From CAVSWT01 sp963782985 (GTDB taxonomy: Bacteria; Bacteroidota; Ignavibacteria; Ignavibacteriales; Ignavibacteriaceae): 64,000 nt of DNA. Each line of letters opens with the position of its first letter. Within the stretch, counting starts at the first letter, position 1. Shown here one piece after another: positions 38,589 through 48,400 of this stretch. Below the pieces are notes generated by a model, which ran no database searches, was not told the DNA's origin, and saw only the letters and a list, made by a program, of their open reading frames with translations. A program made the position numbers and the translations under genes. Where the stretch lies: assembly GCA_963782985.1 (NCBI GenBank), contig CAWALU010000003.1:434001-498000 (forward strand), written 5' to 3'.

Positions 38589-40625
38589 ATGTCGTCTAAA
38601 TTTGAAAAAAAAATAATTGAACTTCGCCGGCTTATTAACGAAAATGATTATAAGTATTATGTTTTAGCTGAACCGGCGATTAGCGACAAACAATACGATG
38701 AACTAGTTAAAGAACTTGAAAATCTTGAAAACGAAAACCCACAATTAATTACTCCCGATTCACCCACCCAAAGAGTGGGCAAAGATCTTACAAAAGGTTT
38801 TAATCCCGTCGAACATAAAATTCCAATGCTAAGTCTGGCAAACACTTATAATGAGGAAGAGCTTTTTGATTTTGATAGAAGAGTTCGCGAAGCCTTGCCT
38901 GACGATGAAAAAGTTGATTACACAGTTGAATTAAAAATTGACGGCGCATCGGTCAGTCTGCATTATATTGATGGAATGCTTCGGACAGCCGCAACGCGCG
39001 GCGATGGATTTGTGGGCGAAGAAATTACTGCAAACGTAAAAACCATTCGCGCTGTTCCTTTAAAATTAAATGATTATAAAAAATTTAAATATGATTTAAA
39101 CGATATTGAAGTGCGCGGCGAAATTTTTATGAACGTTAATGACTTTTTAAATTTAAATAAAGAGCGCGAAGAAAAAGGAGAAAAACTTTTTGCCAACCCC
39201 CGCAACTCATCTGCCGGCACATTAAAAATGCAGGACCCTAAAATTGTCGCTAAGCGTCCGCTTAATATTTTTGTTTACACATTGGTTAGTTCGGGACAAG
39301 AGTTGGATTCGCAAATAGAAAATTTGCAACTGCTAAAAAAATTAGGATTCAAAATTAATCCCGAGACAAAACTGTGCGGCACAATTCAAGAAGCGCTTGA
39401 TGTTTGCGGCAAGATGGAAGAAAAAAGAAAAGAGCTTGAATATGAAATTGACGGCGCCGTGATAAAAGTAAATTCAATAAAGCAGCAAAACATTTTAGGC
39501 AGCATTGCAAAATCGCCCCGCTGGGCTGTAGCTTTTAAGTTCAAAGCAAAGCAGGCTTTTACAATTTTAAATAAAATTAGCTGGCAGGTTGGAAGAACGG
39601 GAACGCTTACTCCTGTAGCGGAATTGGAACCGGTATTTCTTTCGGGTTCTACCATAAGCCGCGCCACGCTTCACAACTACGATGAAATTTTGAGAAAAGA
39701 TATTAGAGAAGGCGATAAAGTTATAATTGAAAAAGGCGGCGATGTAATTCCTAAAGTTGTTTCGGTGGTTGAAAGCGAGCGAAATAAAAATAGTAAAAAA
39801 GTTCAGCCGCCAAACAAATGTCCCGTTTGCAAAAGCGCTTTATTTAAGCCCGAAGGCGAAGTGGCATATTACTGCGAAAACACTGAATGCCCCGCCCAGA
39901 TTAAAGGAAGGCTGGCGCACTTTGCTGCACGCGGTGCAATGGATATTGAAGGTTTAGGCGAAGCGCTAATAAATCTTTTTGTTGATAATAATTTTCTAAT
40001 AACTTATGCCGATATTTATGATTTAAAGAATAGACGGGATGAACTTATAGCTATTGAAAGATTGGGTGAAAAAAGCGTTGATAATATTTTAAGCTCAATC
40101 GAAAAAAGTAAATCAAAACCTTTTTCAAAAGTTTTATTTGCATTGGGAATAAGATATGTCGGCTCAGGCGCCGCGCAAAAATTGAACGAAGGATTTTCTT
40201 CTATTGATGAATTGATTAAAGCCGATGAAGAAGCGATTACAGCTATTCATGAAATTGGACCGAGCATCGCAAAAAGCGTTATTAACTTTTTTGAAAATGA
40301 TACAAACAAAAAAATTATTGAAAGATTAAAAAAACAAGGACTGAATTTTTCTCAAACAAATATTCAAATAAAGAATAAACAAAATTCGGAATTTGCGGAT
40401 AAGACTTTTGTACTTACCGGAACTCTTTCAAAATTTACGCGCGATGAAGCTTCGGAAAAAATTATTGCGCTGGGAGGTAAAGTTACTTCCAGCGTTAGTA
40501 AAAATACTGATTTTGTTTTGGCGGGAGAAAGCGCCGGATCAAAATTAGATAAAGCGAAAAAACTTAACGTTAAAATTTTAAGCGAAGAAGAATTTTTAAA
40601 TTTACTCGGCAAAGCACAAAAATGA
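38589..40625 (+). CDS. ligA: NAD-dependent DNA ligase
   Basis: About 678 residues, full length. Domains in order: Ia (YKYYVLAEPAISDKQYDEL), adenylation with the lysine motif ELKIDGASVSL near residue 113, OB fold, a four-Cys zinc finger (CPVCKSALF and CENTECPAQ) near 400-425, helix-hairpin-helix repeats (AMDIEGLGEALI), and a C-terminal BRCT domain (FVLTGTLSKFTRDEASEKI). The ATG at 38589 fits the family start; the TTG at 38571 would add six residues. It seals nicks in replication and repair. Overlaps the next gene by four bases. Confidence 0.97.
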   Translation: MSSKFEKKIIELRRLINENDYKYYVLAEPAISDKQYDELVKELENLENENPQLITPDSPTQRVGKDLTKGFNPVEHKIPMLSLANTYNEEELFDFDRRVREALPDDEKVDYTVELKIDGASVSLHYIDGMLRTAATRGDGFVGEEITANVKTIRAVPLKLNDYKKFKYDLNDIEVRGEIFMNVNDFLNLNKEREEKGEKLFANPRNSSAGTLKMQDPKIVAKRPLNIFVYTLVSSGQELDSQIENLQLLKKLGFKINPETKLCGTIQEALDVCGKMEEKRKELEYEIDGAVIKVNSIKQQNILGSIAKSPRWAVAFKFKAKQAFTILNKISWQVGRTGTLTPVAELEPVFLSGSTISRATLHNYDEILRKDIREGDKVIIEKGGDVIPKVVSVVESERNKNSKKVQPPNKCPVCKSALFKPEGEVAYYCENTECPAQIKGRLAHFAARGAMDIEGLGEALINLFVDNNFLITYADIYDLKNRRDELIAIERLGEKSVDNILSSIEKSKSKPFSKVLFALGIRYVGSGAAQKLNEGFSSIDELIKADEEAITAIHEIGPSIAKSVINFFENDTNKKIIERLKKQGLNFSQTNIQIKNKQNSEFADKTFVLTGTLSKFTRDEASEKIIALGGKVTSSVSKNTDFVLAGESAGSKLDKAKKLNVKILSEEEFLNLLGKAQK

Positions 40626-41152
40626 TTGATATCATCAAACAAAAAATTGCAAAAGTATTTGTTCGCTGGCAGCTTAAAGATCAAATATATAATACGCGTT
40701 CATTCACTGATTTTTTTAAAAAATCATTTTCGTTCTTAGTGCTTATGCCCGAAAACGAATCTGACTTTCACCATTCGTTTATAGCGTTAAAAGGTTTAGA
40801 TGAGGAAAGAAAGAAAGCTACTATTTTTACTTATGATTATCGGGTAAGTTTAATCCCCTTAAAATATCGCCCTCAAGTAATTGAGCATGGCATAAGTGAT
40901 ATTAATAATATTGATCTTCCCTCGCAAAAATTAATTTCTAAATTGAAGGATTATAATTTTCAAGTTGTGTTAGATTTGAATCGCGATGAAAATATATTTT
41001 ACAGTTATATTTCTAATCTAATTGATGTGCCGATAAGAGTGGGATTTAAAAAAAATAATTCGGATAAGTTTTATAATTTTCAAATTGTTAATTCCGAAAA
41101 TAATTCAGAGTTATCTTATGAAAATTTCTTAAATTGTCTGAAGATGTTTTAA
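40622..41152 (+). CDS. Uncharacterised protein, DUF6913/GT9-like
   Basis: A 176-residue cytosolic protein coupled to ligA (ATGA overlap). The second half, FQVVLDLNRDENIFYSYISN followed by IDVPIRVGFKK, resembles the N-terminal domain of glycosyltransferase family 9 (heptosyltransferases) and the Bacteroidota family DUF6913, which has this length. No catalytic domain follows, and the downstream DNA shows no continuation. The function is unknown; it may be a stand-alone binding domain. Confidence 0.6.
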   Translation: MIDIIKQKIAKVFVRWQLKDQIYNTRSFTDFFKKSFSFLVLMPENESDFHHSFIALKGLDEERKKATIFTYDYRVSLIPLKYRPQVIEHGISDINNIDLPSQKLISKLKDYNFQVVLDLNRDENIFYSYISNLIDVPIRVGFKKNNSDKFYNFQIVNSENNSELSYENFLNCLKMF

Positions 41153-41184
41153 AAAATTGTGAGTAATTAATTTTATTTCAAAAT

Positions 41185-41252
41185 CTTAAACCTATTCTTG
41201 CTCATAATCTTAATCAATCGTGAGCAGGAGAAAGAATAAGTTTAAGAGCAAG
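41185..41252. repeat. Inverted hexamer-periodic repeat
   Basis: The left arm reads in six-base units CTTAAA, CCTATT, CTTGCT, CATAAT, CTTAAT, CAATCG. The complement of the right arm reads CTTGCT, CTTAAA, CTTATT, CTTTCT, CCTGCT. The two arms face each other in the gap before the STAS gene. Related to hexamer strings at 18828-18857 and 55065-55094. No gene is seen in this gap. Confidence 0.6.
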
Positions 41253-41305
41253 TTCAAAAAAAACCAAAGCGAAATTTCAAAAACTAAAATCCCTTCATTA
41301 TCATA

Positions 41306-41659
41306 ATGAACTTTGAAACTAAAAAGATAGACGATATTACAGTTTTCAAGTTGAACGAAAAAAGACTTGATACAAATATTTCCGGCTTGGTTAAAGGCGA
41401 GTTTACTATGCTTATAAAAATTCAAGGCGTAAATAAACTTGTGCTTGATTTAAGCGAAGTGGAATCATGCGACAGCTCGGGCTTAAGTTCAATACTTGTG
41501 GCAAACAGATTGGTAAACACTCTTGGCGGGAATATTAGAATTGCGGCGCCCACTCAAAAAGTCCTTACATTAATTAGAATAACACAAATCGACCGCGTGC
41601 TTCCAGTTTACGAAACCGTAGATGAAGCGATTAACGATTTAAAAAATAAAAAGGTATAA
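41306..41659 (+). CDS. STAS domain anti-sigma factor antagonist
   Basis: A 117-residue single STAS domain with the phosphorylatable serine in LSEVESCDSSGLSSILVANR near residue 58, the signature of SpoIIAA/RsbV-type antagonists. In such systems a kinase phosphorylates the serine and the unphosphorylated form frees a sigma factor or other partner. No anti-sigma kinase is encoded nearby. The next gene, a symporter, starts four bases later, so they are cotranscribed. Confidence 0.92.
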   Translation: MNFETKKIDDITVFKLNEKRLDTNISGLVKGEFTMLIKIQGVNKLVLDLSEVESCDSSGLSSILVANRLVNTLGGNIRIAAPTQKVLTLIRITQIDRVLPVYETVDEAINDLKNKKV

Positions 41660-41663
41660 TTTA

Positions 41664-43118
41664 TTGCAAGGAAGCGCTATCGATTATATTATAATTGTTG
41701 TTTTCTTAATCGGCACAGCGGCGCTTGGCATACTATCAGGGGGAAAACAAAAATCAGTTAAAGATTATTTCCTCGGCTCTAAAAATGTTCCCTGGTGGGC
41801 GGTCTGTTTTTCAATTGTTGCCGCCGAAACCAGCACCCTTACTTTTATATCAATTCCCGGACTTGCTTACCTAACCAATCTAAATTTTTTACAAGTAACT
41901 TTTGGATATTTAATCGGAAGAATAATCGTAGCCTCAGTCTTCCTTCCCGCATACAGCAAAGGCGATCTTAAGACTGCTTATTCATTTTTAGAAAATAGAT
42001 TCGGCGGAAAAACCCGTTCTTTCGCTTCTATAATTTTTTTATTTACGCGCACCGCCGCAGATGGCGTTAGACTGTTTGCAACCGCCATTCCTTTAAAATT
42101 AATGCTTGATATTAATTATCCCACAGCCATAATTATTATTGCTATCCTAACTCTTGTTTATACTTATACGGGCGGAGTAAAAGGCGTAATTTGGGTGGAT
42201 GTTATTTTAATGTTTATTTATTTGGGTGGAGCGATAGTAGCGATAATTTTTGTTTTGAAATTACTTCCTGATGGATGGGATTCTGTTTTAGCCGCCGCAT
42301 CCGATTCAAATAAATTTCAAATATTTAATTTTGGTTTTGAAGATGGTTTGTCAGGCTTTTTCAGCAAGCCTTATACTTTAATTGGCGGACTGCTTGGCGG
42401 CGCATTTTTATCTATGGCTTCACACGGCGCTGATCAATTAATTGTTCAAAGATTATTAACCACAAAAACTTTAAAGGATAGTCAAAAAGCAATTATAGGC
42501 AGCGGCATAATTGTAATTATTCAGTTTGCAATATTTTTAGTTTTGGGCGTAATGCTTTATGCATACTACGGAAAAATAGATGTAAAGTCTGATGAAATAT
42601 TTCCAATGTTTATTATAAAAGTTTTGCCGCCGGGTATTACGGGGATAATTATAGCTGGATTGTTCGCCGCCGCAATGTCAACGCTTGCCGGCTCAATGAG
42701 TTCCCTTTCATCTTCTACAATGATGGACCTTTACAATCCATTTTTTGGCGGTAATGACGACGATGCAAAGCAGCTAAAAATATCTCGAATGTTTACAATA
42801 ATGTGGGCGGGCTTGCTGGTTGCCTCGGCAATATTTTTTATGGAGACTTCACAAGCCGTTGTTGAATTGGCTTTAAGCATTGCATCATTTACTTACGGCG
42901 GTTTGCTCGGAACTTTTTTGCTGGGAATATTAGTAAAGAAAGCTAAACAGGAAGATGCGCTCGCCGGATTTGTTGGGGGAATTTTTATTATGGTAACAGT
43001 AATTTCACTTAAGCTTGTCGCGTGGACGTGGTTTACAATTGTGGGCGTAATTGCAACCTTGCTAATTGGTGGATTGCTTAATGTTTTATCCGGCAGGGAA
43101 GAAAAAAACTCATCTTAA
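41664..43118 (+). CDS. Sodium:solute symporter (SSS family)
   Basis: A 484-residue protein with about thirteen membrane helices of the SSS/LeuT fold. Signatures: GKQKSVKDYFLGSKNVPWW, SIVAAETSTLTFISIPG, YTYTGGVKGVIWVDVI, and AGLFAAAMSTLAGSMSSLSS, the sodium-binding TM8 motif. It cotransports sodium with an unidentified solute; sugars, amino acids and organic acids are all possible. TTG start, four bases after the STAS gene. Confidence 0.93.
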   Translation: MQGSAIDYIIIVVFLIGTAALGILSGGKQKSVKDYFLGSKNVPWWAVCFSIVAAETSTLTFISIPGLAYLTNLNFLQVTFGYLIGRIIVASVFLPAYSKGDLKTAYSFLENRFGGKTRSFASIIFLFTRTAADGVRLFATAIPLKLMLDINYPTAIIIIAILTLVYTYTGGVKGVIWVDVILMFIYLGGAIVAIIFVLKLLPDGWDSVLAAASDSNKFQIFNFGFEDGLSGFFSKPYTLIGGLLGGAFLSMASHGADQLIVQRLLTTKTLKDSQKAIIGSGIIVIIQFAIFLVLGVMLYAYYGKIDVKSDEIFPMFIIKVLPPGITGIIIAGLFAAAMSTLAGSMSSLSSSTMMDLYNPFFGGNDDDAKQLKISRMFTIMWAGLLVASAIFFMETSQAVVELALSIASFTYGGLLGTFLLGILVKKAKQEDALAGFVGGIFIMVTVISLKLVAWTWFTIVGVIATLLIGGLLNVLSGREEKNSS

Positions 43119-43294
43119 AAATTTTTTCTTTAAGGGATTATATATCTCCGGTTACAATATTAATCGATAATTATGCTTATCAAAGCTTGAGAATCAAAGG
43201 CTCTCCCCCGGAGGGATTTATAGCCATTCACTTATAGATCAACTATTCGACAATTCAGCCATTCCTTCATTCACCCATTTCCGTTTATTATTTT

Positions 43295-43302
43295 TATATT
43301 TG
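43295..43302 (+). promoter_or_regulatory. Candidate -7 promoter element before ychF
   Basis: TATATTTG matches the Bacteroidota -7 consensus TAnnTTTG exactly and lies 42 bases upstream of the ychF ATG. No good TTTG was found at the -33 position, so support is partial. Confidence 0.3.
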
Positions 43303-43344
43303 TTAGCAAAATTATTATAGTATTTTTTAACGGAGAATTTTTTA

Positions 43345-44445
43345 ATGGGTTTAAGTATTGGAATAGTGGGACTGCCGAACGTTGGCAAATCAACTTTGTT
43401 TAACGCGCTTACAAAAGCCCAAAACGCCGAAGCCGCTAATTACCCTTTCTGCACAATCGAACCAAACAAAGCAATCGTTCCCGTCCCCGATTCAAGATTA
43501 GATGAACTTGCAAAGCTCGTGAACCCCGCAAGAATCGTAAACGCAACTGTGGACTTTGTCGATATTGCCGGACTTGTAAAAGGCGCAAGCAAAGGGGAAG
43601 GTTTGGGGAATCAATTTTTAACTAACATCCGCGAAACCGAAGCCATAGTTCAAGTGGTTAGATGTTTTGATAACCCAGATATAGTACATGTTGACGGCAG
43701 TATAAATCCGGTTAGAGATATTGAAGTAATTGAAACGGAACTACTGCTTGCCGATATTCAAATTCTGGAAAGAAAAATTGAACGTCTGCAAAAAATGGCA
43801 AAGGGAGATAAAGCCGCAAAGGCAATGCTGGAGGATGCAGAATCAATATTAAAATTTATGAACGAAGGCAATGCCGCCTCTCTTTATAATGACAAAGAAA
43901 AGGAAACAGTTAAGCAGCTTTTTAAAGAAGTAGGTTTCCTCACCGCTAAAAGTACAATCTTCTGCGCCAATGTTGATGAAAATAGTTTGAGCGTCGATAA
44001 CGAATATGTTAAAAGTTTAAAAGAATTCGCGGAGAAAAGAGGCGCCGACTTTGTTAAAATTTCCGCTAAAGTTGAAGAAGAGCTTGCCGGTTTAGATGAT
44101 GAAGAACGGGTGGAATTTTTAGATTCGTATGGCGTTAAAGAAAGCGGATTAGAAAAAATTATTAGAACAGGATTTCACACGCTGGGGTTAATAAGTTATT
44201 TTACGGCGGGACCAAAAGAAGTGCGCGCCTGGACAATTCACCAGGGCTGGAAGGCTCCATTGGCTGCGGGCGTTATTCACACTGATTTTGAAAAAGGATT
44301 TATTCGCGCAGAAGTAATCGGCTATGATGATTATATAAATTATAAATCAGAAGCGGCGAGCAAAGCCGCGGGAGTTATGCGCGTGGAAGGAAAAGATTAC
44401 GTTGTTAAAGACGGCGACGTAATGCATTTTTTGTTTAATGTTTAA
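43345..44445 (+). CDS. ychF: Redox-regulated ATPase YchF (OLA1 family)
   Basis: A 366-residue P-loop protein of the Obg/OLA1 group. G1 is GLPNVGKSTLFNAL near residue 8, G3 is DIAGLVKGASKGEGLGN, the G4 region is CANVDENS in place of the classical NKxD, which explains ATP preference, and the C-terminal TGS-like domain has RAWTIHQGWKAPLAAGVIHT. It binds ribosomes and is linked to stress responses. Complete, probably monocistronic, with GGAG before the start. Confidence 0.97.
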   Translation: MGLSIGIVGLPNVGKSTLFNALTKAQNAEAANYPFCTIEPNKAIVPVPDSRLDELAKLVNPARIVNATVDFVDIAGLVKGASKGEGLGNQFLTNIRETEAIVQVVRCFDNPDIVHVDGSINPVRDIEVIETELLLADIQILERKIERLQKMAKGDKAAKAMLEDAESILKFMNEGNAASLYNDKEKETVKQLFKEVGFLTAKSTIFCANVDENSLSVDNEYVKSLKEFAEKRGADFVKISAKVEEELAGLDDEERVEFLDSYGVKESGLEKIIRTGFHTLGLISYFTAGPKEVRAWTIHQGWKAPLAAGVIHTDFEKGFIRAEVIGYDDYINYKSEAASKAAGVMRVEGKDYVVKDGDVMHFLFNV

Positions 44446-44520
44446 CCTACTTAAATCTTCCCCGCATAGCGGCAGGCAAAAGAAAGAACTTTTTCAATTT
44501 GAAATTATTTAGGAATCATT

Positions 44521-44799
44521 ATGGAATCAAAAGTAATACATATTAAAGAAGCGAGTAAGTTTTCTTTTGAGAAAGATGGAAAAGAATCCGTGCTTGAATA
44601 TGTAATGGTAAATGAAAATACTATAAACATGATTCATACATATGTACCGCCTGAACTTCGCGGTCATCAAATTGCCGCCTCGCTTGTAACGTCCGGTTTG
44701 GATTATGCGGAAAAAAATAATTTAAAAGTTATACCTACTTGTTCGTACGTAAGGGCGTTTGCTATGAGAAATGAAAAGTATAAAAAATTATTAGCTTAG
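44521..44799 (+). CDS. Small GNAT-family N-acetyltransferase (YjdJ type)
   Basis: A 92-residue minimal acetyltransferase domain. HTYVPPELRGHQIAASLVTS is the acetyl-CoA-binding Q/RxxGxG/A-like segment near residue 50, and VIPTCSYVRAF forms the closing strand with the conserved Cys. The compact YjdJ-type family occurs as single domains in many bacteria; substrates are unknown. Downstream of ychF with a 75-base gap, ending at a bidirectional terminator. Confidence 0.88.
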   Translation: MESKVIHIKEASKFSFEKDGKESVLEYVMVNENTINMIHTYVPPELRGHQIAASLVTSGLDYAEKNNLKVIPTCSYVRAFAMRNEKYKKLLA

Positions 44800-44807
44800 G
44801 AAAAAGT

Positions 44808-44840
44808 TAAGCCTGCCTTTTTAGAACTAACGCAGGCTTA
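44808..44840. terminator. Bidirectional terminator
   Basis: A perfect 9-bp stem TAAGCCTGC/GCAGGCTTA with a 15-base loop, directly after the GNAT gene and before the converging OsmC gene. A and T runs lie on either side. Confidence 0.75.
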
Positions 44841-44857
44841 ATAAAATATGAAACCAA

Positions 44858-45286
44858 CTACTTCAATTTTGCAGTCAGTATGAAATCAGTCCCGGTTAAA
44901 GCTTTTGAAACAGGGCAAGTCGATTTAGTTTCATCGGCAAATTTTTGGAATTTATCTTTATCAATTTCGTCAACATCGCCTTCGGTATTAATCTCGATTT
45001 TAGTAATCTTAAAACTTCCGTCAACTTTTTCAATGTGAACTTTATCTTCTGTTTTAATTGAGTTTACCTTAAAGCCTGCGCCTGCCAGTCCATTAGCCAA
45101 AGCCATTGAATAACAAGCTGCGTGAGCGGCTCCTATTAGTTCTTCCGGATTTGTGGTATTACCGCTTTCAAAACGCGACTTAGCGTCATATGCAACGTTC
45201 TTTAAAACTCCAGTTTCAGAGCTGAGAGTTCCTTTACCTTCTTTTAAATTTCCCTGCCATTCGGCGTTTGCTTTTCTTACGGGCAT
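44858..45286 (-). CDS. OsmC family peroxiredoxin
   Basis: A 142-residue thiol peroxidase that reduces organic hydroperoxides. The two redox cysteines are in GAAHAACYSMALA near residue 59 and TCPVSKALTG near 124; NPEELIGAAH matches the OsmC subgroup, and VRKANAEWQG is the usual N-terminus. Stand-alone gene, divergent from the large adenylation/GNAT gene (207-base gap that should hold both promoters). Confidence 0.94.
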   Translation of the reverse strand: MPVRKANAEWQGNLKEGKGTLSSETGVLKNVAYDAKSRFESGNTTNPEELIGAAHAACYSMALANGLAGAGFKVNSIKTEDKVHIEKVDGSFKITKIEINTEGDVDEIDKDKFQKFADETKSTCPVSKALTGTDFILTAKLK

Positions 45287-45493
45287 AACATACTCCTATT
45301 TTTATATAATTATTGATTTTGTGGTAAGCTTAATTACTTAACTATTTACAAATTTAAACATTGCTAATGCCGAAGGCTAAAACGTAGAAACTTTTTGTTA
45401 ATAATATCACAGTGCAATCTGCATAAAAAGTATTTTGAATTCTAAAATTTATGCTTGAAAGTTTTTATTATTTTTGAGGAAGGAGATAAATAA

Positions 45494-48400
45494 ATGAAAA
45501 ACAATATTGAACAAGTTTTCTCGTCAAAATTAGATGAGCTTAAAACGATTTTAAAAAGTAATTCTACCAAGTTTGAATCGGAAGAATTATTAGCGATTGC
45601 GGAAAAAATATTAAAAGAAAATAAAATCATCTCAAACGAACTTTGGTTTAGATTTTTAGATTTAACCAAAAGCCCAATCTTTCTTACAAATTTAAAAAGC
45701 AGAGAGATGCAATATAGATGGGCTGAATCTGCATTTAAAATAATTCGCCTTTCAAATTATTCTTTGCTTGATATGATAAATCAGAGAGTTCAATCTCATC
45801 CCGAAAAAATATTGTTTTCTGTTTTTGATGGAAATGTCAGGAACGACTATAGCTACAAATTGGTTAGAGATAAAATAAAAAAAATTGCGGCTTCATTTTA
45901 TAATTCTGAGTCTTCTCCCCAAGTTGCTATTTATATGGATAACTCTATTGATGGAGCGCTTTGCGATATTGCCTGTCTTTCGTATGATATTTTTGTATCG
46001 CCGCTGCATATTCACTTCGGATTAGAAAATCTTAAACATATTTTTAATCTTCTGAAATTTAATTTTGTAATTACCGACAGCGTACAAAGAATTGAACTTC
46101 TAAAAAGGGTTAGCGATGAAATTAATTTTCCTTTAAAATAATTTATACTTGCGATTATAAAGCGGGCGAAGAAGAGAAAAATACTGTAATCAATTTTGAT
46201 GATTTCATTTCAAGCATAAAAGACTATGATGCGGAAAAAATACTTGACCGCAGAAACAAATTCAAACTTGATGATATTTCAACGGTTATGTTTACATCGG
46301 GAAGCGCCGGACTCCCTAAAGGGGTGGCATTTTCAAACTTCAATTTAATTACAAAACGATTTGCGCGGGGCGCGGCTCTGCCGGCTGTGGGAAATGATGA
46401 ACTTCTTCTTTCATACCTTCCGTTGTTTCATACTTTCGGGAGATATTTTGAAATGATGGGAATGATTTACTGGGGCGGAACTTATGTCTTCGCCGGTAAA
46501 AGCGATATTGACTCCCTAATAATTTTGATGAATAAAGTTATGCCTACGGGATTTGTAAGTATACCGCTTCGTTGGAAACAAATTTATGAACAAGCAATAA
46601 GCATTAATGAAAATACATTTGATAAAAATATTAAGAAAGAATCGCTCCGAAAATTAGTCGGCAAAAATTTACGCTGGGGAATTTCTGCGGCAGGTTATCT
46701 TGAGCCGAAAGTTTTTAAATATTTCAATTCGCATTCCGTTGCTTTGGTAAGCGGATTTGGGATGACTGAAGCCACCGGCGGCATTAGCATGACTCCTCCC
46801 AATCATTATGTAAAAGATTCTGTAGGGCTGCCTCTCCCTGGCGTTAAATATAGATTTAGCGAGGCGGGTGAATTGCAAATTAGCGGCGTGTATGTTGCTA
46901 AATATTTGGAAAAGGTTAATAAAAATACTTCAGAAGAAAATTGGATTAACACCGGCGATCTTTTTACGGAAGATCAAAATAAATACTTATTTATTGTGGA
47001 TAGAGTAAAAGATATTTATAAAAATAGCAGAGGACAAACTATTGCTCCGGCGTTCATCGAAAAAAAGTTTGAAGAAATTCCCGGACTAAAGCGCGCGTTT
47101 CTTGTCGGCGATATGAAACCTTATAATGCCCTGCTGATTGTTCCGGATTTTAACGAGTCTTTTATCAAACAAGCAGAATCGCAAAAAAAACTCAAAAGCT
47201 ATTTTGGGACTTTAATTTCCACCGTAAATAAAAATTTAAATACTTATGAACGAATTGTTAAGTATGAAATTTTAGACAGAAATTTTGATGAGAAAAAAGG
47301 GGAGCTTACGCCGAAGGGGACGTTTAAAAGAAAAATTATTGAATCTAATTTTAGAAAAACAATTGAAGGTCTTTACGCTAAATCCAATTTGAAATTTGAG
47401 ATTAACGGACTAAAAATATCCATACCCATCTGGGCGCTAAAGGATCTCGGAGCAACCGAAAACGATATTAGCGTTTCTAAAAATTTCATTATTAATAATG
47501 AAAACGGAACCAAACTTTATATAAAAAATACCGGCAAAGACAAGCGCATTAAAATTGGGGATTTTGAATATGTCGTTTATAAAAATGAAATTGATCTTTC
47601 AACTTTTATTCTTCAGCCTATACTTTGGCTCGGCAATATTAAGCTAATAGAATTTTTTATTTGTAAGGAAGAATGGGATTTAGATTTTACCGGAATATCA
47701 TCTCAAATATTTTTTCATCATAAAAATAATAAGTCAGATGTAAAATTAAATTTAAAAAATACAAGCAAGTTTGATTCATCAATAAAAAAAATAAACTCCG
47801 ATATTATTAATGCTTTATACGGAAATGAAAATGAAATTTTAGAATCACTGGACGAAATTGAAATTCTTCTTTTAAAATGCGAACATAAAATTATTAATTT
47901 ATTAAACCGCCGTTTAGAGGCGCTTGCCACACACGCTAAATTCGCCGTGCGAAGCAAAGCATATAAAATACTTCTATTTAATAAACCCGATATTGATTAC
48001 AATAAATATCTTCCCGCATTTATAAATTCAGGTTTGCCTTTCTTAAACAAGAAAGTTATTGAAAATATTTTTAGCGATAACATTGAAAGCTTTAATCTTG
48101 ACGCATTTAGAAAAAGGCTGGAGGCTTACAGAAAAGGAATTAAATGGCCGGCTAATGAAAACACCCGCGAACAATTTAAAAGAATTTTAGAACTGCTTGT
48201 AAATTATACGCATAAAAATCCTTCCGCATACTCTGAAGTGCGCTTTGAGCTTGTGTCCTGGATACTTCATAAACAGGATAATGATTTATCAAACTTCGCC
48301 TTTAAAGTATTTAACAACTTAGCAAGATGGTTTGAAAATAAATTTTTGTTGAGCAGTTATGAAAAATTAATTGAAAATTGGAAACAAAAAGTTGTTTGCC

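Noticed and set aside
40622..41152. Truncated heptosyltransferase
   Set aside because: No continuation of a glycosyltransferase was found in any downstream frame, and the length fits a stand-alone family.
43119..43344. CTCCCCCGGAG palindrome and AT-rich gap before ychF as a possible small RNA
   Set aside because: The stem is short with no T run after it and no conserved feature recognised; only the -7-like element was kept.
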